A DNA stretch of 11,752 nucleotides from Hyphomonadaceae bacterium. GTDB lineage: Bacteria; Pseudomonadota; Alphaproteobacteria; Caulobacterales; Hyphomonadaceae. The stretch covers positions 1-11,752 of the forward strand of contig JAUYSA010000439.1 of the NCBI GenBank assembly GCA_030696545.1. Direction: 5' to 3'. Both the position numbers and the translations under genes were made by a program. This document shows positions 6,295 to 11,752 of the stretch, in pieces. Positions within the stretch are counted from its first letter, which is position 1. Every line of letters starts with the position of its first letter. The notes below the pieces were generated by a model. The model was not told where the DNA came from. It was given only the letters and a program-made list of their open reading frames with translations, and searched no databases.

Positions 6295-6896
6295 TTCGAC
6301 TTTCCGCCGCCCGCGCTTACGGCGACCATCGCCGCACGAAGCGTACGGTCGCCGATGCGCCAGCCGGTCTGGAACAGCTGCGCGACAGACCCGGCCGGAT
6401 GCTCCGACGGAATCTGCGTCACGGCCTGGTGCAGGGCGGGGTCAAACGCCGCGCCCGGCGCTGCGTCGATCGCGGTCACGCCATGGCGCGCCAGAACCGA
6501 AACCATTTCCTTCTGCGTCAGGTCCACGCCTTCCAGCGCCGTCTTCACTGCATCCGTCATGTCGCCCCGGCTTTCCGGCGGCACGCTCTCGACGGCGCGC
6601 GCGAGATTGTCTGACACGTTCAGCAGGTCGCGCGCGAATTTCTCGACAGCATAAAGCCGCGCATCATCGATCTGCCGGTTTGCCCGCTTGCGCACATTGT
6701 CCGTCTCGGCCAGCGCGCGCAGCATGTTGTTCTTCAGCTCGTCGCGTTCTTTCTCCAGCGCCGAAACCTGCTCGGCGAGAATGTTCACGGCGTGCGAGGC
6801 CTTGGGATGCCCGATAGCTTCGTCCATGCCTTCGTTCTCCGCTGCGAGGATCGCGTCGTCGTCAGTTCCACCAGCGCTGGAAGTCTCGTCAGTCAT
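6291..6896 (-). CDS. grpE: GrpE nucleotide-exchange factor of DnaK
   Basis: GrpE is the dimeric cofactor that releases ADP from DnaK in the heat-shock chaperone cycle. The 201-residue protein has an acidic N-terminal tail, a long coiled-coil region (about residues 40-90, ending ALAETDNVRKRANRQ) and the C-terminal beta domain. Its signatures are FDPALHQAV and GWRIGDRTLRAAMVAVSAG. I chose the ATG at 6896; a GTG directly before it at 6899 is also possible. It starts six bases after the hrcA stop, with GAGAGAG of the hrcA tail serving as ribosome binding site, so the two genes are translationally linked. The end overlaps the GH130 gene by four bases. Confidence 0.95.
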   Translation of the reverse strand: MTDETSSAGGTDDDAILAAENEGMDEAIGHPKASHAVNILAEQVSALEKERDELKNNMLRALAETDNVRKRANRQIDDARLYAVEKFARDLLNVSDNLARAVESVPPESRGDMTDAVKTALEGVDLTQKEMVSVLARHGVTAIDAAPGAAFDPALHQAVTQIPSEHPAGSVAQLFQTGWRIGDRTLRAAMVAVSAGGGKSN

Positions 6897-6902
6897 CACG
6901 CT

Positions 6903-8018
6903 CTACTCTCTCTTTGCCTTTGCCGCAGCCGGGCCGCCCAGAAGGCGGCCGACGACCTGCGCCGTATAGTCCACCATCGGGATAACGCGCGCATAATTCA
7001 GCCGCGTTGGCCCGATCACCCCCAAAGCCCCCACAATCTTGCGTTCGGCATTCATGTAGGGAGCAACAATCATCGCTGAACCCGACAGTGAAAACAGCGG
7101 ATTTTCCGAGCCAATGAACAGCCGAACCCCATCCGCATCCCGGGCCGTATCCAGCACGTTGAGCAGGTTCTCGGATTTCTCAAGCTCGGCAAAAAGCCCG
7201 CGCACCCGGTTCAGGTCCTCACCCGCATTGGGATCGTCCAGCAGGTTCGCGCGTCCCCGAACGATCAGCGAGCGACCCCGCGCCGGGTCCTCGCCAGACC
7301 ATTGCGCCAGTCCGTCTTCCACCAGCTTGGCCGCTGTCTGGTCCAGCAGCGCCTTGCGTGAGCGTACTTCCTCAAGCACGGCCTCGCGCGCTTCGGACAA
7401 TGTCCGGCCCTTCATGCGCGCGTTGAGATAATTCCCGGCTTCGATCAGCGCCGACGCCGGCAGGCCCGGCGGCAGGGCCAGCACGCGGTTCTCGACATCG
7501 CCGCTCTCGGCCACGATCACAGCCAGCGCCTGCTCGGCCGAAATCCGCACGAACTCGATATGCCGGATCGGCGCATCCGCCGCCGGGGTCGAAACCAGAC
7601 CCGCGCCGCCGACCAGACCCGACAGAAGCTCGGAAGCTTCCGACAGAACATTTTCCATCCGACGGCCCGAGCCCGCGAGACGGCTTTCGATCGTCTGCTT
7701 GTCCGCTTCGCCCGGCTCGCCCAGCTGCATGAGGCTGTCCACGAACATCCGCAGACCGGCATGGGTCGGCACGCGACCAGCCGAGGTATGCGGGCTGTCG
7801 ATCAGCCCCATCTCGGAAAGATCCGACATGATGTTCCGGATCGACGCGGGCGAAAGCTGAACCCCCCGCCGCGAAATCGTCCGCGATCCCACCGGCTCGC
7901 CGGTATCGAGATAGGACTGCACGATCTCCCGGAAGATATCGCGGCTCCGCTTGTCCATGGCCGCAAAGGCGGACAGGGAAGCAGAAGCTCCAGAAGGGTT
8001 GCGCGGGGTGGTGGTCAT
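6903..8018 (-). CDS. hrcA: Heat-inducible transcription repressor HrcA
   Basis: HrcA represses chaperone operons (typically groESL) by binding the CIRCE inverted repeat. The 371-residue protein has an N-terminal winged helix, with the diagnostic run SPASIRNIMSDLSEMGLIDSP followed by HTSAGRVPTHAGLRMFVD. The GAF-like core follows, with FIGSENPLFSLSGSAMIVAPY and GALGVIGPTRLNYARVIPMVDYTA near the end. I chose the ATG at 8018 (MTTTPRN), which gives a normal length. The longer open frame up to 8144 has no family-like sequence. The start lacks a good Shine-Dalgarno match (the bases just before it are CCCCCC on the coding strand). No CIRCE element (TTAGCACTC-N9-GAGTGCTAA) is visible upstream, so self-repression through CIRCE is not supported. 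It forms an operon with grpE. Confidence 0.95.
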   Translation of the reverse strand: MTTTPRNPSGASASLSAFAAMDKRSRDIFREIVQSYLDTGEPVGSRTISRRGVQLSPASIRNIMSDLSEMGLIDSPHTSAGRVPTHAGLRMFVDSLMQLGEPGEADKQTIESRLAGSGRRMENVLSEASELLSGLVGGAGLVSTPAADAPIRHIEFVRISAEQALAVIVAESGDVENRVLALPPGLPASALIEAGNYLNARMKGRTLSEAREAVLEEVRSRKALLDQTAAKLVEDGLAQWSGEDPARGRSLIVRGRANLLDDPNAGEDLNRVRGLFAELEKSENLLNVLDTARDADGVRLFIGSENPLFSLSGSAMIVAPYMNAERKIVGALGVIGPTRLNYARVIPMVDYTAQVVGRLLGGPAAAKAKRE

Positions 8019-8060
8019 TGCGGGGGGAACGTATGGGCGCGGGCCTGCAGGTTCAACCTG

Positions 8061-8089
8061 ATAATATGTCTGAAAACACGGCGAAAAGC
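8061..8089 (-). promoter_or_regulatory. Candidate hrcA-grpE promoter
   Basis: On the minus strand TATTAT (8061-8066) resembles a -10 hexamer. A weak -35-like GCTTTT (8084-8089) lies 17 bases upstream. It is 43 bases before the hrcA start and is the only AT-rich patch in the hrcA leader. A heat-shock sigma-32 match is not convincing. Confidence 0.3.
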
Positions 8090-8157
8090 CCTGTCCGGCC
8101 GTCTTGCGCGCCGGGCGGTCAACGCCGATGCTTGGAGCATCCATCGGGGTTCAGGCC

Positions 8158-8709
8158 ATGAAGTATATCGGATTTTGCCTAATGGCCCTTGCGGTCGCCG
8201 GCATGACGCCGCCTGCGCTTGCCTGCTCACCCATGCCCTATCCGCCGCCGCCTGCCTCGCCTGCGGGCGCCTCGGCTGCCGATATCGCTGCGCTCCAGCA
8301 GGCGTGGAGCCAGTCCCACGCCGCCAGCCGCGCCGTAGAAGATCGCGCGTGGCAGCTGAAGCGGCAGGCCAGATTGTTCGACGAAGCCAAAAGCATCGCC
8401 GTGGTCCGCTATGACCGAGCAGGCAAGGTCAGCGGATTGCCGAAAGAGTTCGACTACATGAATGGCAGTCCGACCGCCATTCTCAAGCCGGTGCGCTGGG
8501 TGAAGGGCAAGGGCTCGCCGGCCGAACTGACTCTCGGCATGGGTAATCCGCCGCCCTGCGGCCAGATACCGGCGCACGACGCCTACTATGGCAAGCCGGG
8601 CGAGGTCTTCCTCGTCTATCTCGCAGACGACGACCACGTCATGGAAGGCTTCCGCCTCGAGAAGATCGCCGAACCGCGCACGCTCGCGGCGCTGACGCAG
8701 CCCCAGTAG
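8158..8709 (+). CDS. Secreted protein, possible NTR/TIMP-like fold
   Basis: This is a 183-residue protein with a clear signal peptide (MKYIGFCLMALAVAGMTPPALA) and a likely cut after Ala22, so the mature chain starts with Cys23. Lipid modification at this Cys is possible, but the ALAC site is not a strong lipobox. Residues 38-78 are helical and charged. The later part has strand-like segments (SIAVVRYD, AILKPVRWVKGKG, ELTLGMG), then Cys134 in PPPCGQ and GKPGEVFLVYL. A mature N-terminal Cys, a WVKG strand, a CG pair and a G-x-x-(Y/F)LVY strand recall bacterial netrin-like (NTR/TIMP) domains, a resemblance I infer by eye only. I chose the ATG at 8158 because it begins the signal peptide. It is divergent from hrcA and 53 bases before rph. 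Confidence 0.7.
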   Translation: MKYIGFCLMALAVAGMTPPALACSPMPYPPPPASPAGASAADIAALQQAWSQSHAASRAVEDRAWQLKRQARLFDEAKSIAVVRYDRAGKVSGLPKEFDYMNGSPTAILKPVRWVKGKGSPAELTLGMGNPPPCGQIPAHDAYYGKPGEVFLVYLADDDHVMEGFRLEKIAEPRTLAALTQPQ

Positions 8710-8762
8710 GAAGCCCGCTCCGCCTCTGCTACCAGCGCTGCGGTATCAGTTCAGAGGTTTCC

Positions 8763-9479
8763 ATGCGCCCGTCCGGCAGACAGCCCAACCAGCTCCGTCC
8801 CATCTCGCTGGAGGCTGGCGTCACGCGCTATGCCGAAGGGTCCTGCCTCGCCAAGTTCGGGCATACGCATGTGCTCTGCACCGCCTCATGGGCGGGCGAG
8901 GTTCCGCGCTGGAAAAAGGGCAAGGGCGAAGGCTGGGTCACGGGCGAATACGGCATGCTCCCGCGCGCCACCCACACGCGCGGCCGCCGCGAAGCCACCG
9001 AAGGCAAGCAGTCCGGCCGCACGCAGGAAATCCAGCGCCTCATCGGCCGCGCCCTCCGCTCCGTCACCGACATGAAAGCGCTCGGCGAGAACACCATCAC
9101 CCTCGATTGCGACGTGCTGCAGGCCGATGGCGGCACGCGCACCGCCGCGATCACGGGCGCCTACGTCGCCCTCGCCATGGCGATGCGCTATCTGAAAGAC
9201 GAAGGCGTCATCAAGACCGATCCGCTGTCGGCGCAAGTCGCCGCCGTCTCGTGCGGCATCTTCAATGACGTCCCCGTCCTCGACCTCGACTACCCGGAAG
9301 ATTCCGCCGCGCAGGTCGACGCCAACTTCGTCATGGCCTCCGGCGGCAAGCTGATCGAGATCCAGGGCACAGGCGAACAACGCGCCTTCTCCCGCGCCGA
9401 ATTCAACGCGCTGATGGACCTTGCCGAAAGCGGCTGCGAAGACCTGTTCGCCGCGCAGCGCAAGGCGCTCGGTCTCTAG
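8763..9479 (+). CDS. rph: Ribonuclease PH
   Basis: RNase PH is a phosphorolytic 3'-to-5' exoribonuclease that trims tRNA 3' ends as a hexameric ring. The 238-residue length is typical. The family landmarks are present at the standard numbering: GEYGMLPRATHTR (61-73), the phosphate-binding Arg86 (SGRTQEIQRLIGRALR) and Arg126 (GGTRTAAITGAY), and the metal-coordinating Asp180 and Asp186 in LDYPEDSAAQVDANFVM. EIQGTGE follows at 199-205. The start at 8763 has GAGG at 8754-8757. The stop codon TAG is directly followed by the ATG of the Nudix gene, so the two are translationally coupled. In many alphaproteobacteria rdgB occupies that position; here it does not. Confidence 0.97.
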   Translation: MRPSGRQPNQLRPISLEAGVTRYAEGSCLAKFGHTHVLCTASWAGEVPRWKKGKGEGWVTGEYGMLPRATHTRGRREATEGKQSGRTQEIQRLIGRALRSVTDMKALGENTITLDCDVLQADGGTRTAAITGAYVALAMAMRYLKDEGVIKTDPLSAQVAAVSCGIFNDVPVLDLDYPEDSAAQVDANFVMASGGKLIEIQGTGEQRAFSRAEFNALMDLAESGCEDLFAAQRKALGL

Positions 9480-10154
9480 ATGGCCACGAAGAAGTGCACC
9501 GTCGACATCAAGTCGAAGAAGACCGTCTTCAAAGGCCGGTACAAGATCGAGGAGTATCTCTTCGACTACGACCGCGTCGCGAAGAAGGGCCGTCTCGAAG
9601 ACGTGCAGCGTCTCGTGTTCGAACGCGGCGACAGCGCGGCGGCGCTGATCCACGATGTCGAGCGCGACGTGATCGTGCTCGCCGAACAATTCCGCATCGC
9701 GACCTACGACAAGGGTCCCGGCTATATCGTCGAAGCCATGGCAGGGTCCGTGGAAGAAGATGAAGATCCGGAAGACTGCATCCGCCGCGAGATGATGGAA
9801 GAGGTCGGCTACCGCGCCGACAAGCTCTTCCTTGTCGCCAACGGCTATGTCTCGCCCGGCTCAAGCTCGGAGCGGATCTTCCTTTATTACGCGCCGGTGA
9901 TGACGTCCGATCTGGTCGATCCGAAAGCCTCGGGCCTCGCCGCCGAGAAAGAAGATATCAAGCGCATCGAGTTCACGCGCGAGGATTTCCTCGGCCGCGT
10001 CGACGCCGCCTTCTTCGACGACGCCAAGGTCATGGCCCTCGGCTTCTGGCTCAAAGGCCAGCCGGATCAGGGCAAGCCGTCAGGGTCGAAGCCGGCGCCG
10101 CGCAAGCCCGCCCCGGCCAAAGCCAAGGCCAAGCCCAAAAAATCCCGCGCCTGA
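9480..10154 (+). CDS. Nudix hydrolase, ADP-ribose pyrophosphatase type (YffH/AdpP)
   Basis: This 224-residue Nudix enzyme resembles the YffH/AdpP group, which hydrolyses nucleoside diphosphate sugars such as ADP-ribose or GDP-mannose in the cytoplasm. The Nudix box is exact at residues 89-111: Gly89, Glu95, then REMMEEVGY, fitting GX5EX7REUXEEXGU. The preceding VEAMAG and following SPGSSSERIFLYYA are also typical of the ADP-ribose group. Residues from about 193 onward form a tail made almost entirely of Lys, Pro, Ala, Gly and Ser, outside the fold. The ATG follows the rph stop with no gap, so it depends on coupled translation. Substrate is not decided by sequence. The beta-mannoside enzyme upstream (GH130) is far away and not in the same unit. 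Confidence 0.9.
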   Translation: MATKKCTVDIKSKKTVFKGRYKIEEYLFDYDRVAKKGRLEDVQRLVFERGDSAAALIHDVERDVIVLAEQFRIATYDKGPGYIVEAMAGSVEEDEDPEDCIRREMMEEVGYRADKLFLVANGYVSPGSSSERIFLYYAPVMTSDLVDPKASGLAAEKEDIKRIEFTREDFLGRVDAAFFDDAKVMALGFWLKGQPDQGKPSGSKPAPRKPAPAKAKAKPKKSRA

Positions 10155-10170
10155 TAAAACGGAGCTGAGA

Positions 10171-10223
10171 AAACCGGCGGGCTCCCCGGTTGGATCGGAC
10201 GAAATCCGGAAAGCCCGCCGTTT
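10171..10223. terminator. Terminator-like inverted repeat between Nudix and urcA-like genes
   Basis: AAACCGGCGGGCT at 10171-10183 pairs with AGCCCGCCGTTT at 10212-10223, a 12-bp GC-rich stem with one bulged base. A smaller GGAT/ATCC pairing lies in the 28-base loop. It lies 16 bases after the Nudix stop and 33 bases before the stop of the converging urcA-like gene, so it may end both transcripts. The loop is long and the T tract is only TTT, so efficiency is uncertain. Confidence 0.5.
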
Positions 10224-10256
10224 AGGTGCGTTGGCGAGAGATCGCCAGGGAAGCCG

Positions 10257-10661
10257 TCAGCGAGACGCAAAGACCTCGCCGACGGATTGGGGCGCGCCCG
10301 TGTGAAGGGCGACAAGCAGGGGCGCATTCACCTTGGCGACCGCGTTATCGGCGGCTTCTTCCAGGCAGCGCTCGTATTGGGCCTGCACGGCAGGCATCAG
10401 CGGGCTGCGGCTCGGCTCAGGGCCGCACATGCGCTTGGCGGCATGGTCGATGCGTTGCAGCAGGGCGCGCGCGCCCTCATGCGTCGACAGGTCGAGATCG
10501 GCATAGCTCACAGTCTCGGACGACAGCCCCTTGGTCTGGGCAGTCGCAACGCCCGACATGGCGCCGATGGCAAGGAAGACGGCGCCAACCGCCACGACGG
10601 CGGAGAGCGTGTTGGTCAGGATCGAGGAAGAACGTTTCGAGGAGGGGAGGTTCGCATCCAT
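10257..10661 (-). CDS. UrcA-family exported protein
   Basis: This 134-residue protein matches the UrcA family (small exported proteins common in Caulobacterales and sphingomonads, named after a uranium-responsive gene of Caulobacter; function unknown). A hydrophobic segment at about residues 17-40 (LSAVVAVGAVFLAIGAMSGVATA) is a signal peptide, with probable cleavage after VATA. The mature part has the family core: VSYADLDLSTHEGARALLQRI, then Cys79 in KRMCGPE and Cys99 in QYERCL, likely a disulfide, and DNAVAKVN. The start at 10661 is supported by AAGGAG seven or so bases upstream. The upstream neighbour on the same strand is a membrane AraC regulator, 184 bases away. Confidence 0.85.
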   Translation of the reverse strand: MDANLPSSKRSSSILTNTLSAVVAVGAVFLAIGAMSGVATAQTKGLSSETVSYADLDLSTHEGARALLQRIDHAAKRMCGPEPSRSPLMPAVQAQYERCLEEAADNAVAKVNAPLLVALHTGAPQSVGEVFASR

Positions 10662-10845
10662 GTGGTTTCTCCTTCTATGGATGACCAGAGGATGGGGACG
10701 CTCGCTTGGCTCCGCTCGCCGTTTTCGGGAAACGGCGCGGCTTCGCAGAAATCAATCAGGCTTTTCGGAAATTGGAGACTGGACAGAAACCAGCTGACGC
10801 TTGCCGATTCAGCGCGCTGAAAGATCAGCGCTTTTCAGAAATCGA
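10662..10845 (-). promoter_or_regulatory. Structured leader between the AraC gene and the urcA-like gene
   Basis: This 184-base gap is unusually structured. It has a perfect 8-bp hairpin, CGCCGTTT/AAACGGCG (10717-10737, loop TCGGG), and a perfect 7-bp hairpin, GCGCTGA/TCAGCGC (10814-10831, loop AAGA). It also holds most of two 24-base imperfect direct repeats that share CAGAAATC-ATCAG. The hairpins lack a T tract on the minus strand, so neither is an obvious terminator for the AraC gene. No clean -35/-10 pair is seen. Confidence 0.4.
10738..10761. repeat. Direct repeat copy 1
   Basis: This copy matches 10828-10851 at 18 of 24 positions by eye, sharing CAGAAATC-ATCAG. It could be a regulator-binding repeat in the urcA-like promoter. 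Confidence 0.35.
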
Positions 10846-10851
10846 TCAGAC
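10828..10851. repeat. Direct repeat copy 2
   Basis: This is the second copy of the 24-base repeat, 90 bases from the first. It overlaps the last codons and stop of the AraC gene, so part of it is also coding, and the similarity could be chance. Confidence 0.3.
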
Positions 10852-11752
10852 TCCCTCAGGAATCGGCGAGTTCACATCCAGCGATTTGCGCCGCCATTCC
10901 GATGGCGAAACGCCCGACTCTTCCTTGAAGGCGCGGTTGAACGGTCCGAGGGAGGCAAAGCCGATGTCGTAGGCAATGGTCGAGATCGACACGCGCGACT
11001 CGTTTGGGTCCGCCAGCCGGTTCTTCGCCGCCGCGATCCGGTGCGCGTTCACATAGGACGGGAAGTTGCGATAGCCGAGGCAGTCATTGATCAGCCGGCG
11101 TAGTTGCGTCTCCGGCATTGCTGCGCGCAGGGCAAGGCTGGCGATGGTGAGGCCTTCTTCCTTCCAGACCTGTTCCTGGCTCATCAGGCATTCCAGCCGG
11201 TCGAGATCGGCTTTCGCCGCGCGGTCCAGTGCTGCGCGGTCGAGCGTAATCGACGCGCCGTCGCCATTTGCATGCGCATGGCCATTGGCCTGACCATTCA
11301 CGCTCGGGGCCGGCGCTATTGCCAGTACCGCCGGTTCCGGCTGATGCAGCGGCGCGCGATCTGCCTCGCCGAACATTTCCTCGCGCGCCTCGATGAAGGT
11401 GAAAGCCCCCGCCAGCACGCACAAAGTCAGCATCGCGGCGTTGAACATGGGATACCAGGCCGGAATCTCGCCGAAGACCTCCCAGATGTTGAACCCGCTC
11501 AGCGACAGGATGTAGAGCGCAACCCCCACCATGAACGGTCCGCGCACCCGCCGACGGGGCTCGACCAGGTCGTCCTTCCAGCTCCGCAGCACAACCACCA
11601 GAGCGGCGATCGCAAATCCAGCCTGCGTCAGCGTCGACAACGTCCAGACCACAGGCATCACCCCGTCGCCCGGCATCTGATGTCCAATCGCCAGCAGCGC
11701 CAGTGATCCGGGCGCTGCGAACATGGCTGGCCGATAGGTGTCGCAGTCATTG
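10846..11752 (-). CDS. Membrane-anchored AraC-family regulator, 5' end outside window
   Basis: The frame is open to the window edge (residues NDCDTYRPA precede the Met at 11724), so the gene is probably truncated at its 5' end here. The visible N-terminal part has several membrane segments: GSLALLAIGH, VVWTLSTLTQAGFAIAALVVVL, FMVGVALYILSLSGFNIW and AAMLTLCVLAGAFTFI. A Pro/Ala/His/Asn linker follows. The C-terminal ~100 residues are an AraC-type double helix-turn-helix: LTIASLALRAAMPETQLRRLIN, then FPSYVNAHRIAAAKNRL and ISTIAYDIGFASLGPFNRAFKEESGVSPSEWRR. Such proteins sense at the membrane and bind DNA from the cytoplasmic side. The urcA-like gene downstream is a possible target. The signal is unknown. 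Confidence 0.88.
   Translation of the reverse strand, partial: NDCDTYRPAMFAAPGSLALLAIGHQMPGDGVMPVVWTLSTLTQAGFAIAALVVVLRSWKDDLVEPRRRVRGPFMVGVALYILSLSGFNIWEVFGEIPAWYPMFNAAMLTLCVLAGAFTFIEAREEMFGEADRAPLHQPEPAVLAIAPAPSVNGQANGHAHANGDGASITLDRAALDRAAKADLDRLECLMSQEQVWKEEGLTIASLALRAAMPETQLRRLINDCLGYRNFPSYVNAHRIAAAKNRLADPNESRVSISTIAYDIGFASLGPFNRAFKEESGVSPSEWRRKSLDVNSPIPEGV

Noticed and set aside
8019..8144. N-terminal extension of HrcA
   Set aside because: The extra 42 residues are not HrcA-like and overlap the leader of the divergent gene.
8886..9689. Minus-strand 267-codon frame opposite rph
   Set aside because: It is antisense to a fully recognised RNase PH and Nudix start, and has no ribosome binding site or known domain.
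10814..10831. Hairpin as terminator of the AraC gene
   Set aside because: The stem is perfect, but on the minus strand it is followed by GCTGAATCGG with no T run. The TTTT lies on the other side.

Overview
The window looks like a piece of chromosome from a GC-rich alphaproteobacterium, most likely from the Caulobacterales/Hyphomonadaceae side. The signs are strong G/C preference at third codon positions, an hrcA-grpE pair beside rph, a UrcA-family protein, a DUF1217 protein and a membrane-anchored AraC-type regulator. The genus is inferred from gene content only. I see no transposase, integrase, CRISPR array, rRNA or tRNA. Most of it reads as ordinary chromosome with small accessory genes between housekeeping ones.

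Left part (1-3600): a putative lipoprotein gene and alkB (oxidative DNA dealkylation) read rightward and end at a strong hairpin. Facing them is a 97-codon gene of unknown function. Next come a DUF1217 protein carrying an extra beta-rich segment and a short BLUF blue-light sensor, which converge with a 9-base gap.

Middle (3600-6300): a 354-base gap holds a REP-like GC-rich hairpin and a perfect 17-bp palindrome inside a plausible promoter for a small DUF2061 membrane protein. A TetR regulator follows, with operator-like palindromes at its own promoter, and then a GH130-family mannoside enzyme gene. The GH130 gene converges with grpE and the two stop codons overlap in the four bases CTAG.

Right part (6290-11752): hrcA-grpE (heat-shock repressor and DnaK nucleotide-exchange factor) form a leftward pair. 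Divergent from it are a secreted protein with an NTR/TIMP-like look, then rph (RNase PH) directly abutting a Nudix pyrophosphatase gene. After a hairpin come two leftward genes: urcA-like and, upstream of it, a 5'-truncated membrane AraC regulator that runs off the window.

The points most worth a second look are the DUF1217 protein with its inserted domain, the palindrome in front of DUF2061, the secreted NTR-like protein, the repeated and hairpin-rich leader between the AraC gene and urcA, and the altered gene order around rph. I did not find a clearly new multi-gene system.
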